A stretch of 64,000 nt of DNA, taken from Pectinatus sottacetonis. GTDB lineage: Bacteria; Bacillota; Negativicutes; Selenomonadales; Selenomonadaceae. Under the pieces are notes generated by a model. The model saw only the letters and a program-made list of their open reading frames with translations. It did not search any database and had not been told where the DNA came from. The position numbers and the translations under genes were made by a program. Shown one piece after another: positions 1 to 8,995 of the stretch (positions within the stretch are counted from its first letter, which is position 1; each line of letters starts with the position of its first letter). The stretch is taken from contig NZ_WIQK01000001.1 of assembly GCF_015732155.1 (NCBI RefSeq), positions 1,188,001 to 1,252,000 of the forward strand. The letters are read 5' to 3'.

Positions 1-219
1 GGTCCTTCAATTGTTCCCATAAACACCGTAGGCTCAGGTGATTCATTTATTGCCGGCATCGCAGCTGGATTATACAGAAATTATTCTATTATCAATACTT
101 TAAAACTAGGTGCTGACTGCGGAACTGCCAATGCTATGAAAGAAGAAAACGGTTTTATTGATCCCAAAACTGTCAATGCCTTTTTTAATGACATCCATGT
201 CACACCATTCACTTTATGA
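1..219 (+). CDS. lacC: PfkB-family sugar-phosphate kinase, probably tagatose-6-phosphate kinase (3' end only)
   Basis: The first 72 codons in frame 1 are the C-terminal end of a ribokinase/PfkB-type kinase, ending at TGA 217-219; the rest lies outside the window. The signature NTVGSGDSFIAG contains the catalytic Asp and anion-hole glycines of PfkB signature 2. The GSGDS form, rather than GAGDS, is what LacC-type tagatose-6-phosphate kinases usually carry, and lacF, lacE and lacG follow on the same strand. From family knowledge, LacC phosphorylates tagatose-6-phosphate in the tagatose pathway that degrades galactose-6-phosphate. 1-Phosphofructokinase is the main alternative; the missing N-terminus prevents a firm choice. 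Confidence 0.75.
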   Translation, partial: GPSIVPINTVGSGDSFIAGIAAGLYRNYSIINTLKLGADCGTANAMKEENGFIDPKTVNAFFNDIHVTPFTL

Positions 220-356
220 TATTATAAAGAATTTTATGTATAAAAAAATTCATAAAAATATAACTATAAAATGATAATACTGAAAATATACTTTATTATA
301 AAAATTGTCTATGCTATATTAGCCTTATGTCTAGAAAAAATTCAGGAGTGATTATT

Positions 357-674
357 ATGAACAAAGATGAATTAGCCATGACTGCTGTTGAAATTGTAGC
401 ATATGCCGGTGATGCACGTACCAAGTATATGGAAGCCCTAGATTATGCCAACGAGGGCAATTTTGAAAAAGCTGATGCAACCATTGCCGAAGGTAATGAA
501 CTTATAACTGAGTCACACAACACCCAAACTGAACTGTTAAACAAAGAGGCTTCCGGGGAATCTATCGAAATGACTTTTTTAACAGTACATGCCCAAGACC
601 ATTTAATGACTGCAATGTTATTCAGGGATCTGGTAAAAAACTTTATGCGTCTTTATAAAAAGACTAACAAATAG
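357..674 (+). CDS. lacF: PTS lactose-type EIIA component
   Basis: This 105-aa cytoplasmic protein relays phosphate from HPr to EIIB of the lactose/galactoside PTS. It has the normal length of the Lac-family EIIA, a helical bundle that forms trimers. The motif TVHAQDHLM places the phosphorylated histidine at residue 78, the position known for this family. The ATG at 357 was chosen because AGGAG (344-348) lies 8 nt upstream; an ATG at 327 would add ten residues and has no ribosome binding site. The EIICB gene begins 14 nt after its stop, so the two are surely co-transcribed. The similarity to gram-positive LacF is strong along the whole length. Confidence 0.93.
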   Translation: MNKDELAMTAVEIVAYAGDARTKYMEALDYANEGNFEKADATIAEGNELITESHNTQTELLNKEASGESIEMTFLTVHAQDHLMTAMLFRDLVKNFMRLYKKTNK

Positions 675-688
675 GAGGTTCTTATGTT

Positions 689-2365
689 ATGGAACAACTC
701 ATAAAACTAATAGAAAAAATGAAACCATTCTTTGAAAAAATCTCCAACAACCCTTATCTGCGTTCAATACGTGATGGTTTCATCAGCTGTATTCCAGTAG
801 TTTTATTTTCCAGTTTATTCATACTTATAGCCTGCGTACCCGAGATCTTCGGATACAAATGGTCTTCAACTGTCAACGCCACTTTATGGCAGGCTTATAA
901 CTATTCTATGGGTATATTATCTATCCTTATGGTAGCAACTATAGCCAAAAGTCTAACGGATAATTTTAATCAAAAGATGCCAAAATTACGACAAATAAAT
1001 CCTATTTCCATAATGATAGTATCCATAGTATGTTTTCTGCTGCTCAGCGTAGACAGTGTAAAAGGTGGTTTTTCTGCCGAATATATGGGCACTAAAGGTC
1101 TTTTATCCGCTTTTGTTGTAGCTTTCATTATTCCGAATATTTATAAATTTTTCGTAAAGCGCAATATTACTATAAAACTGCCTGATGAAGTCCCCCATAA
1201 TATTGCACAAACTTTTGCCGATCTAATCCCTTTGGCAATATCTGTACTTGTTTTTTGGGCATTCAGCATAGCTTTTAAACATGTATTCGGCCATATTTTC
1301 AGTGCATGGATACTGGATGTATTTAAACCATTATTCACCGCTGCTGACGGCTATACCGGTATTGCCATAATTTATGGTGCCATGGCAATGTTCTGGTTCG
1401 TTGGCATCCACGGTCCTTCTATAGTAGAACCAGCCGTAACGGCTATTTATATTGCTAATGTAGAAGCAAATTTAAAAGCATTTCAGGCAGGTACTCATGC
1501 TGCCCATATTCTCACGCATGGCACATCATACTTTGTTGCTACACTTGGCGGTACTGGTGCTACTTTGATGTTTGCTGCGATGTGTGCTTTCATTGCTAAA
1601 TCCAAACAGCTGCGAGCCGTCGGCAAAACCTCTATTATCCCTGTTCTCTTTGCTGTAAATGAACCAATCCTATTTGGTGCGCCAATTGTTTTAAATCCTG
1701 TAATGTTTGTTCCTTTTATTTTAGCGCCTATAGCTAATGTATGGCTTTTTAAGTTTTTTGTTGATGGTCTAGGCATGAATTCTTTTATTTACATTCTTCC
1801 CTGGACAACTCCGGGAACCATAGGCCTGATTATTGCTACTGGCTTTGCTAAATTAGCTTTTGTTCTTGCTCCCCTGCTTCTCATTGTAGATACTGTTATT
1901 TATTATCCATTTTTCCGCGTATATGATAAACAGCTTGTAGACCGCGAAGCTGCCCATGGATACAGCGAAGAGGACCTTCCATCTGCACCTATTCCCGATG
2001 CTGTCCCCAGTTTATATGCTGCTGACAAACCATCAGCCTCATCAAAAGAGCTTAATGTACTGGTACTATGTGCCAGCGGTGCAACAAGCAGTATGCTGGC
2101 AAAATCCATAGCCAAAGGGGCAAAAGCATTAGGCGTTGCCATGGATTCTATTGCCATGGCCTATGGACAACATAAAGAAAAAATCACTGATTTTGATCTG
2201 ATAATACTCGCTCCGCAAATGGCGTCAATGTATGATGAATTAAAACATGACTGCGATGAAAAAGGGGTAAAATCAGCCACTACTTCAGGACGTGAATATG
2301 TAAAACTTACCCGTGATCCCAAAGCAGCACTTAATTTTGCTTTAAATTTATTATCAAATTCCTAA
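689..2365 (+). CDS. lacE: PTS lactose-type EIICB permease
   Basis: This 558-aa inner-membrane permease imports a beta-galactoside and phosphorylates it at C6. Residues 1 to about 420 form the multi-helix EIIC domain, with the conserved WFVGIHGPSIVEP and VNEPILFGAPIVLNP stretches of the Lac family. A linker follows, then EIIB from about residue 450, with LVLCASGATSSML carrying the phosphorylated Cys461. The C-then-B order is that of LacE. GGAGG (674-678) lies 10 nt before the ATG. The sequence tracks LacE more closely than cellobiose-type CelB. With GH53 downstream, galactobiose or short galactan oligomers are as likely a substrate as lactose; that is inference. Confidence 0.92.
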   Translation: MEQLIKLIEKMKPFFEKISNNPYLRSIRDGFISCIPVVLFSSLFILIACVPEIFGYKWSSTVNATLWQAYNYSMGILSILMVATIAKSLTDNFNQKMPKLRQINPISIMIVSIVCFLLLSVDSVKGGFSAEYMGTKGLLSAFVVAFIIPNIYKFFVKRNITIKLPDEVPHNIAQTFADLIPLAISVLVFWAFSIAFKHVFGHIFSAWILDVFKPLFTAADGYTGIAIIYGAMAMFWFVGIHGPSIVEPAVTAIYIANVEANLKAFQAGTHAAHILTHGTSYFVATLGGTGATLMFAAMCAFIAKSKQLRAVGKTSIIPVLFAVNEPILFGAPIVLNPVMFVPFILAPIANVWLFKFFVDGLGMNSFIYILPWTTPGTIGLIIATGFAKLAFVLAPLLLIVDTVIYYPFFRVYDKQLVDREAAHGYSEEDLPSAPIPDAVPSLYAADKPSASSKELNVLVLCASGATSSMLAKSIAKGAKALGVAMDSIAMAYGQHKEKITDFDLIILAPQMASMYDELKHDCDEKGVKSATTSGREYVKLTRDPKAALNFALNLLSNS

Positions 2366-2462
2366 AATATAACCATTCCATAAAAAACCGTTACATATTT
2401 TATCTTTCACCAATATGCAATGGTTAAACAAACAACTTAAAACACAATCAACGAGGTGCTAT

Positions 2463-3866
2463 ATGAAAAAATTTGCAGATGATTTTATTTTTGGCGGTGC
2501 TACAGCAGCTTATCAGGTAGAAGGCGCCACTCAGACGGACGGACGCGGTCCATGTGCCTGGGACTATTATATGAACCAGCCTGGCAGCCACTTTACCGCA
2601 GACAATGCCAGTGATTTCTATCACCGGTATAAGGATGATCTCCAATTATGCCGTGACTTTGGTATCAATGGTATTCGTATTTCTATCTCATGGACACGTA
2701 TTTTACCTCAGGGATGCGGCAAAATAAATCCTAAAGGTATTAAATATTACAATGACCTGATAAATGAATGTATCAAGTGCGGTGTAGAACCTTTTGTCAC
2801 CCTGCACCATTTTGATACTCCTCTGCCATTTTTCAATGATGGTCATTGGTTAAACCGAAATATAATAAAACATTACCTCAACTTTGCCAGAATTTGTTTT
2901 GAAACTTTTGGCGATCGCGTAAAAAAATGGGCCACATTCAATGAACCCTGGTCTATTGCACAAAATGGTTATATCTCTGGTTCATTTCCCCCATATAAAA
3001 AATATGACATCAATTCTGCTGTCCAAATACTGCACAATCTAATGATTGCACATGCTAAAACAGTAAACCTTTACAAAGAAATGTCACTGCCAGGAGAAAT
3101 TGGTATAGTCCATACCTTAGAGGGTAAAGTACCTATTTCAAATAGTTCTGAAGACGTAAAGGCCTGCCGCCTCGATGATACTATCTCTAATAAATTTATG
3201 CTCGATGCCTGTTTTAAAGGTCATTATGCTAAAGACACACTTACTGACATACAAGAAATTCTTGCCCAAAATGATGGCACTCTGCGAATCGAACCAGGTG
3301 ATATTGAGCTACTTACTAAAGCCGCATCTCAAATAGATTTTCTTGGCATGAATTACTACTCCAGCCATTTTTTACAAGCATATAATGGGGAAAGCCTGAT
3401 TCATCACAATGGCACTGGTGAAAAAGGAACAAGTATTTTTGCCCTAAGAGGAATCGGTGCCCGGGTAACAAACCCAGCCGTAGAAACAACTGATTGGGAC
3501 TGGCCCATATATCCACAGGGAATGTACGATATGCTATTGCGTATAAAAAAGGATTATCCCAATTATAAAAAAATATATATTGCTGAAAATGGCATGGGCT
3601 ATAAAGATGACTTCATAAACGGAAAAATTGACGATACACCGCGTATAAAATATGTACAGGAACACTTAGAAGCTATTTTAAATGCCATTTCTGCTGGTGT
3701 AAATATAAAAGGCTATTACATCTGGTCATTAATGGATGTACTGTCGTGGAGTAATGGTTACAACAAGCGCTATGGTCTATTTTATGTTGATTTTAATACA
3801 CAAAAGCGCTATCCCAAAAAAAGTGCTTATTGGTATAAATCTATAGCCCATAAAAAAATCTTGTAG
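2463..3866 (+). CDS. lacG: 6-phospho-beta-galactosidase (GH1)
   Basis: This 467-aa cytoplasmic glycosidase would hydrolyse the 6-phosphogalactosides delivered by the PTS to galactose-6-phosphate plus an aglycone sugar. It is full length for family GH1. The acid/base glutamate is E161 in TFNEPW and the nucleophile is E375 in IAENGMGY. The C-terminal motif SWSNGYNKRYGLFYVDF supplies the Ser, Lys and Tyr that bind the 6-phosphate. FIFGGATAAYQVEGAT and this C-terminal motif match LacG better than the 6-phospho-beta-glucosidases. The ATG at 2463 follows GAGGTG (2453-2458); the longer frame to 2415 lacks a binding site. It lies 97 nt after lacE. Confidence 0.92.
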   Translation: MKKFADDFIFGGATAAYQVEGATQTDGRGPCAWDYYMNQPGSHFTADNASDFYHRYKDDLQLCRDFGINGIRISISWTRILPQGCGKINPKGIKYYNDLINECIKCGVEPFVTLHHFDTPLPFFNDGHWLNRNIIKHYLNFARICFETFGDRVKKWATFNEPWSIAQNGYISGSFPPYKKYDINSAVQILHNLMIAHAKTVNLYKEMSLPGEIGIVHTLEGKVPISNSSEDVKACRLDDTISNKFMLDACFKGHYAKDTLTDIQEILAQNDGTLRIEPGDIELLTKAASQIDFLGMNYYSSHFLQAYNGESLIHHNGTGEKGTSIFALRGIGARVTNPAVETTDWDWPIYPQGMYDMLLRIKKDYPNYKKIYIAENGMGYKDDFINGKIDDTPRIKYVQEHLEAILNAISAGVNIKGYYIWSLMDVLSWSNGYNKRYGLFYVDFNTQKRYPKKSAYWYKSIAHKKIL

Positions 3867-3905
3867 ACAGTAACGAAAATTATTATTAACACATCTTATT
3901 CCCCT

Positions 3906-3954
3906 ATTATATATAACTACTAAAAATTACATTAATTTAGTAGTTATATATAAT
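3906..3954. repeat. 19-bp perfect inverted repeat between lacG and the porin
   Basis: Arms 3906-3924 and 3936-3954 are perfectly complementary (core TATAACTACTAAA) around an 11-nt loop. There is no U-tract behind it, so a plain intrinsic terminator is less likely than an mRNA-stabilising or processing hairpin or a DNA operator. It separates the cytoplasmic lac genes from the envelope and secreted genes. Confidence 0.7.
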
Positions 3955-3997
3955 GTTGTTGCAATATTAAAAATTTTGAGAATAGAAGGTATGTATA

Positions 3998-5362
3998 ATG
4001 AAAAAGAAATTATTATTAACCCTGCTGACAACTGGCATATTATTAAACACGCCAGCAGCTTTTGCTGCAGAAAACCCCTTTTCCAGTGTGCCTAAAGATC
4101 ATTGGGCTTATTCTGCCGTAGAAAAATTAGTACAAGATGGTCTTGTCGATGGTTACGGTGATGCTGATTTCCGCGGAGAAAAATTTATTACCCGTTATGA
4201 AATGGCTCAAATATTAGCAAAAGCTATGTCCAACCAAGAAAAAGCCAGCACTGATGATAAAAACTTAATTGAAAAATTAGAAAAAGAATACAGCAACGAA
4301 TTAGACAGCATGAACATTCGTATTTCAAATATAGAAAATAAGTTATCATCATTTAAATGGTTTGGTGATGCCCGTATTCGTTATCAACGCAATTATAACA
4401 ATAATATTCATCAGGATAATGATTCTGGTAACTCCAGCCGCCTGCAAGAACGACTCCGCTTAGGCTTTTATGGGACTCCAGCCCCTCATCTCTCTGTTAC
4501 CGGCCGACTAAAAATGGAAAATACCAATAATAATAATGACGGCTGGGGAAATACTCATGATGATTCCGGTCAGCATAATTCAGCCTATATGGATTTACTG
4601 GCACTATCCTGGCAGCAAAAAGACACTACCGTAAGTGTAGGTCGGCAAGAGGTCAGCATCGGTCAAGGCATAATTTGGTGGGAAAATCCTGTTGATGGTA
4701 TTTATGTCACCCAAAAATTCGGCAAAAATTCTTCTCTTTCTGCTGGCTGGGGCGATTTAACAGCAGAAAACTGGAAAGATAAATCCATGAATGCCTTTTT
4801 AGCCAATCTTAAAGTAGGTATTGATGATAAAACTTCTACGACCCTTGGCTATTTATCTACCGGCAAAAGCAAAAATAATACTGTCGACTTAACTCATTAT
4901 GATTCTATTCATGATTCCTGGACTGCGCCTTATAAACTAAAACAAATTTCTTATGGTATTAACAGACAATTATTCCCTAAACTAAATCTACTTGTTGAAG
5001 GAGTCACCAACCGTGCCAGCGATCTGCCAAGTAATGCCCAAAAAAATGGTTGGTGGTCAAGACTAACCTATGGCAAACAGGACTGGAGTAAAGCAAATAC
5101 ATATAATATTTATGCTGATTATCTCTCATTAGGCAATTGGAGTACTGATTCTACAGGCTGGGGGCATATTCTTAATACAGCCGGCGGCAATGGTCTTGGC
5201 TGTGATGGGGAAAAAGGTTTTGGCATCGGTGTAAGCTACATGTTAGCTGCTAATACAAACTTAGACGTCAATTTCTATAAACTGCGTCCATATGACAGCA
5301 ATTATTCTGGTTTCTCCAATTATAAAAATTCCTATAATGTCTCTTTAGCCTTCTCCTTTTAA
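3998..5362 (+). CDS. SLH-domain outer-membrane porin
   Basis: This 454-aa protein starts with a signal peptide (lysines, a hydrophobic stretch, cleavage near AFA-AE at 24). One S-layer homology domain follows (about 27-78; DHWAYSAVEKLVQDGLVDGY), then a coiled coil (about 80-115), then a beta-barrel to the terminal SFAF-type aromatic end (LAFSF). In Negativicutes such proteins bind peptidoglycan through the SLH domain and tether the outer membrane, while the barrel is a diffusion channel. Its position 34 nt before the GH53 galactanase suggests a role in uptake of galactan oligosaccharides; that specificity is inference. Confidence 0.88.
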   Translation: MKKKLLLTLLTTGILLNTPAAFAAENPFSSVPKDHWAYSAVEKLVQDGLVDGYGDADFRGEKFITRYEMAQILAKAMSNQEKASTDDKNLIEKLEKEYSNELDSMNIRISNIENKLSSFKWFGDARIRYQRNYNNNIHQDNDSGNSSRLQERLRLGFYGTPAPHLSVTGRLKMENTNNNNDGWGNTHDDSGQHNSAYMDLLALSWQQKDTTVSVGRQEVSIGQGIIWWENPVDGIYVTQKFGKNSSLSAGWGDLTAENWKDKSMNAFLANLKVGIDDKTSTTLGYLSTGKSKNNTVDLTHYDSIHDSWTAPYKLKQISYGINRQLFPKLNLLVEGVTNRASDLPSNAQKNGWWSRLTYGKQDWSKANTYNIYADYLSLGNWSTDSTGWGHILNTAGGNGLGCDGEKGFGIGVSYMLAANTNLDVNFYKLRPYDSNYSGFSNYKNSYNVSLAFSF

Positions 5363-5396
5363 CTAAGATAACTTATTATAAAAGAGGTATAATATC

Positions 5397-7256
5397 ATGA
5401 AAAAAAGTTTTATATACTCACTAGCAATATTGCTATTAAGTAGTTTATTTGTTATTTTAAGTCCTTTTTCTACAGCCGTTGCTGCTATTCATGTTAACCC
5501 TATTCCTAATCTTCCTCCCGATTTTATAAAGGGCGCCGATGTATCAATGCTGCCGGAAATAGAAAAACAAGGCGGTAAATTTTATGAAAATGGTACCTCT
5601 AAAGACTGCCTGGAAATTCTAAAAAATCATGGCATTAATTGGATTCGTCTTCGCATTTGGAACAATCCTTATCAAAATGGAGTACCCGTGGGCGGCGGAA
5701 ACACTGACGAGTCAAAAGCCTTGCTAATGGCTGCACGCGCTAAAAAACTAGGCTTAAAAGTTCTCCTTGATTTTCATTATAGTGATTTTTGGGCTGATCC
5801 CGGCAAACAAAATAAACCAGCCGCCTGGGCAAATGATAATCCGCAAAAACTGACCCATGATATCTATGATTTTACCGCAAAAGTAGTTAAAGATTTTAAT
5901 AATAAAGACCTTACACCTGATATGATTCAAATTGGCAATGAAGTTAATAACGGTATTTTATGGCCTGATGGCAAAACGACTTCACCTAATGGTTATAAAA
6001 ATCTTGCCAATATGCTCAATGCTGGTCTAAAAGCTGTCAGCGATAACGACCCACAGCATAAAATCAAAAAAATGATTCATGTTGCAGGCTGTGATGATGC
6101 TTTTTATCAGACTTTCTTTGACGAATTAATAATAAAAAACAAAGTCAATGATTTTGATATTATCGGCATGTCATTTTATCCATTTTGGCATGGGACTCTT
6201 CCTAAATTAGAAAACACGATGAATGATATAAGTTCCCGTTATAATAAAAAAATCGTCGTTGTTGAAACCGCTTTCGGTTTTACCAATGCCAACGGTGATT
6301 CCCAAAAAAATGTCTATGGTTCGGCTGAAGAAAAACTCAGTGGCTATAAAAGCACAGTCCAGGGACAAGCTTCCGGCATCAGAGATGTAATGGCAGCAGT
6401 ATCCAAAGTAAAAAACAGCTGTGGTCTGGGTATCTTTTACTGGGAACCAGATTGGATTCCTACCCCAAATGCCGGCTGGAAAACAAATGAAGGCAATGAA
6501 TGGGACAATCTGGCAATGTTTGACTTTAAAGGTAATGCCTTGGATTCACTAAATGTATTCAAGCTTGTGTCTGATCCTGATAATAAATACATTAAGCCTC
6601 TTCCTAAAAGAGCTGAACCTGTAACAATATCTGCTCCTGTTAATAAAATTATCAACTTGCCGACAAAAGTTGATATCATCTTTTCTAATGATTCTGTGAC
6701 ATCCCTCCCTGTTATTTGGAATACCCCTCTTCCCTCTTATTCCCAAACTGGCACATATACTCTTCATGGTAAAGTAGCAGACACTGAGATCCCCGCGACA
6801 ATTATTCTTAATATTATAGATAAAACCAATTTAATAACAAATGGTGATTTTGAAACAGGAAATTTGGCCGGCTGGACTATAACCGGTGATAAGACTGCTG
6901 TAAACAATGTAGGCACTTCAGGGAATGCCCTGGGAAAAAGTGCGATGCATTATTGGGCTCCCAAAGATTTTTCATGTAAAATCCAACAAAAAATCTCTCA
7001 TTTGAAACCCGGTATTTATACCCTTTCCTGCTGGACTCAAGGCAGCGGCAATGAAAACAGCTATGAATTATTTTTGACAACAGGTACCAACAAACATTAT
7101 GTGACAATTAAAAATACCGGCTGGAATAAATGGCACCAAAGCATTATAAAAAACGTTAAAATTGAAAATGGAACTGCTGATATTGGGTTTATCTTAAAAG
7201 GAAAAGCAGGCAGCTGGGGTTCTATAGACGATATTGAATTTTATCTGCAAAAATAA
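5397..7256 (+). CDS. ganB: Secreted arabinogalactan endo-beta-1,4-galactanase (GH53) with binding modules
   Basis: This 619-aa enzyme has a signal peptide (about 1-30) and a GH53 TIM barrel (about 40-400). FIKGADVSMLPEIE and NGINWIRLRIWN-like segments are typical. E182 in QIGNEVNNG is the likely acid/base and E290 in VVVETAFGF the nucleophile. An Ig-like Big_4-type domain follows (about 408-472), then a C-terminal jelly-roll module (about 475-619, NGDFETGNLAGWTI) resembling galactan-binding CBM61. It would cut beta-1,4-galactan side chains of pectin outside the cytoplasm. AGAGG lies 9 nt before the ATG. The gene closes the lac/galactan cluster; no clear terminator follows it. Without a lipobox, it is probably periplasmic or released. 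Confidence 0.92.
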   Translation: MKKSFIYSLAILLLSSLFVILSPFSTAVAAIHVNPIPNLPPDFIKGADVSMLPEIEKQGGKFYENGTSKDCLEILKNHGINWIRLRIWNNPYQNGVPVGGGNTDESKALLMAARAKKLGLKVLLDFHYSDFWADPGKQNKPAAWANDNPQKLTHDIYDFTAKVVKDFNNKDLTPDMIQIGNEVNNGILWPDGKTTSPNGYKNLANMLNAGLKAVSDNDPQHKIKKMIHVAGCDDAFYQTFFDELIIKNKVNDFDIIGMSFYPFWHGTLPKLENTMNDISSRYNKKIVVVETAFGFTNANGDSQKNVYGSAEEKLSGYKSTVQGQASGIRDVMAAVSKVKNSCGLGIFYWEPDWIPTPNAGWKTNEGNEWDNLAMFDFKGNALDSLNVFKLVSDPDNKYIKPLPKRAEPVTISAPVNKIINLPTKVDIIFSNDSVTSLPVIWNTPLPSYSQTGTYTLHGKVADTEIPATIILNIIDKTNLITNGDFETGNLAGWTITGDKTAVNNVGTSGNALGKSAMHYWAPKDFSCKIQQKISHLKPGIYTLSCWTQGSGNENSYELFLTTGTNKHYVTIKNTGWNKWHQSIIKNVKIENGTADIGFILKGKAGSWGSIDDIEFYLQK

Positions 7257-7265
7257 CCTTTCATC

Positions 7266-7790
7266 TTAAAACAATAATTCTTCAGAATTAATTATATTAG
7301 CATATCTTGATAAAACATCAGTCATTACAGAATGAAGTTCAGCTTCATTAAACTTTTCTGATTTTTTTGCATTTGAAGCATCTGAAATATAATTAAATTT
7401 TATACCTCTGCAATACCCATCTATAATTGTTGCTAAACAACATAATGTGGAACTATAACCTATTACAAAAACATTATCATCTTGATTAATGTTTTTCATT
7501 TCTAACGCAAATTTTGTATTAGAAAAACATGAAAAATTATGTTTTTCTAATACAATTTCATTATCTAGTGGAATAAATCCATCTACAAAATCACTATATC
7601 CAGAATTGGGGTTAAAAATTTTACCATCCTGCAAATGCTTAATATGAATAACATTCCACTTTTCTTTTCTTGCTTTTTCTAATATTTTCTTAGCGTTTGT
7701 CAATGATTTTCCTATATTATTAATATAAAAAGCCCGTCCTTTTGTAATATATTCTTTCTGAATATCTACGACAACTAAAATATTTGACAT
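7266..7790 (-). CDS. Isochorismatase-family cysteine hydrolase
   Basis: This 174-aa cytoplasmic protein belongs to the isochorismatase-like (nicotinamidase-related) alpha/beta hydrolases. The catalytic Asp is in NILVVVDIQKEY near the N-terminus, a Lys occurs in the mid region (HIKHLQDG), and the nucleophilic Cys is in VIGYSSTLCCLATIIDGY. The ATG at 7790 is preceded by AGGAG (7796-7800 on the plus strand), so the open frame extending to 7937 is not part of the gene. Substrate cannot be told. It converges on the galactanase gene, 9 nt apart, and is noticeably more AT-rich than the galactan genes. Confidence 0.82.
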   Translation of the reverse strand: MSNILVVVDIQKEYITKGRAFYINNIGKSLTNAKKILEKARKEKWNVIHIKHLQDGKIFNPNSGYSDFVDGFIPLDNEIVLEKHNFSCFSNTKFALEMKNINQDDNVFVIGYSSTLCCLATIIDGYCRGIKFNYISDASNAKKSEKFNEAELHSVMTDVLSRYANIINSEELLF

Positions 7791-7849
7791 TTTTACTCCT
7801 AAAAAAGTTATTAATTTACAAAAAAATATTATTACCAAAATAGATACAT

Positions 7850-7970
7850 GTGACATACTCCCACCACTTAATGCCTCCTGCGACATTTGAAGTGGGATCT
7901 TCTTGTTCGATACGGCTAATGTCGTAAGCATAAGCAAGCTAACCCCGTATGTACCACGGTTTCATAATAG
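7850..7970 (-). mobile_element. IS200/IS605-type right end
   Basis: Directly behind the dead tnpB lies a right-end-like segment. Read on the minus strand it finishes GTGGTGGGAGTATGTCAC (7850-7867), a typical IS605-family terminus. A subterminal hairpin pairs 7864-7869 with 7890-7895 (CCACTT/AAGTGG). In active elements this region encodes the 3' part of the TnpB guide RNA. A shorter copy of the end recurs at 10440-10462. Confidence 0.65.
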
Positions 7971-8150
7971 TTAGGCAGATAATATTCTTCTGCCTTCTTC
8001 ACGAATATTTATAGCGGCATTTATATCTCTGTCATGATGTGACTTACATTCTAGACATTCTCATTCACGTATGGATAGGTCTTTTGTATATCTATTTTTA
8101 TATCCGCATATGTGACAAATTTGCGAACTTGGATAAAATTTATTAAACTG
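7971..8150 (-). pseudogene. TnpB (IS605 OrfB) C-terminal remnant
   Basis: The minus strand encodes about 60 codons of a TnpB C-terminus: FYPSSQICHICGYKN, then SIRE-stop-ECLECKSHHDRDINAA, then NIREEGRRILSA and a stop at 7971-7973. The two CxxC pairs are the zinc ribbon, and DRDINAA holds the last RuvC aspartate. The Trp normally found before the second CxxC is replaced by TGA, and everything upstream of about 8155 is lost. The gene is dead; its right end follows at 7850-7970. Confidence 0.85.
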
Positions 8151-8159
8151 ATATTTTCA

Positions 8160-8535
8160 TAAATATACCAATCGTATCATTATATAACAGCAATATATCC
8201 ACTAAAAAAATGTTATAATATACATTAATTGCATTGTAACTATATTATCTACGTATACTGAATACTAATATTATTTTTTTGCAGCAAATGTAGCATAATA
8301 TATTTAAGATGCTTCATATTTGTTATAAGTGACATTTTTATCCAACATATCCAATTATATAACAAATTTTTTTCTTATTATGTTTTCATTTATTATCCCC
8401 CCGGCAAAAATCACTTTTTACATATCAATCATACCTAATTGACTCATTTTTTTAACAAATAATTGTATTTTTATACTTTATTTTTACAAAATTTATTTTG
8501 TGTTAAACTTTATAAAATAAACCATTAAATACATC
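8160..8535. other. AT-rich gap, no gene seen
   Basis: Very AT-rich sequence between the TnpB scar and the Lrp-like gene. No start codon with a binding site opens a convincing frame on either strand. The promoter of the Lrp-like gene must lie at its right end, but I could not assign clear -35/-10 boxes. Confidence 0.5.
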
Positions 8536-8548
8536 GAGGAAATTTAGA

Positions 8549-8959
8549 TTGGATAATTTAGATTTAAAAATTATATATTTATTAAAAGAAAATTCTAGAA
8601 TTACTATTAAAAACATCAGTAAAAAAATCAATTTAACTGCACCCGCTGTAAAATCTCGAATGGATAAGCTTATCAAAAACAAACTGATTGAATCATTTAC
8701 TATAAAAGTCTCTAGCACTTTAGAAAAAAGAAAGTTCATATCATTTATTACACTATTTATGAAAACAACTTCACACGAACAACTCCAACATTTTTTAAAA
8801 AATAATATCGGTGTTTTAGAAGCTTACCGAATTAGTGGCAATGGTTGCTATTTAATTAAATTTATTTATAAAAATGATAATGATTTAATCACATTTTTGG
8901 ACCAGATAAGCTTATATGGAACACACCAAATAAATACAAGCATTGCACAAATAAAATAA
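8549..8959 (+). CDS. Lrp/AsnC-family transcriptional regulator
   Basis: This 136-aa protein has an N-terminal winged helix-turn-helix of the Lrp/AsnC type (DLKIIYLLKENSRITIKNIS then KKINLTAPAVKSRMDKL, residues 3-45). A shortened effector-binding RAM-like domain follows (about 65-136). It uses a TTG start, supported by GAGGA (8536-8540) 8 nt upstream. Such proteins usually sense amino acids and bind DNA as dimers or octamers. Its neighbours are a YolD-like fragment, a methyltransferase and a nitroreductase, so a local target is possible. Base composition is very low in GC, as in the surrounding accessory stretch. Confidence 0.82.
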   Translation: MDNLDLKIIYLLKENSRITIKNISKKINLTAPAVKSRMDKLIKNKLIESFTIKVSSTLEKRKFISFITLFMKTTSHEQLQHFLKNNIGVLEAYRISGNGCYLIKFIYKNDNDLITFLDQISLYGTHQINTSIAQIK

Positions 8960-8995
8960 AACCATGCATAAAAAAGCCAATATAAAATTACGCGT

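Noticed and set aside
2448-2645. Minus-strand frames over lacE, lacG and the galactanase
   Set aside because: All are antiparallel shadows of genes with intact catalytic motifs.
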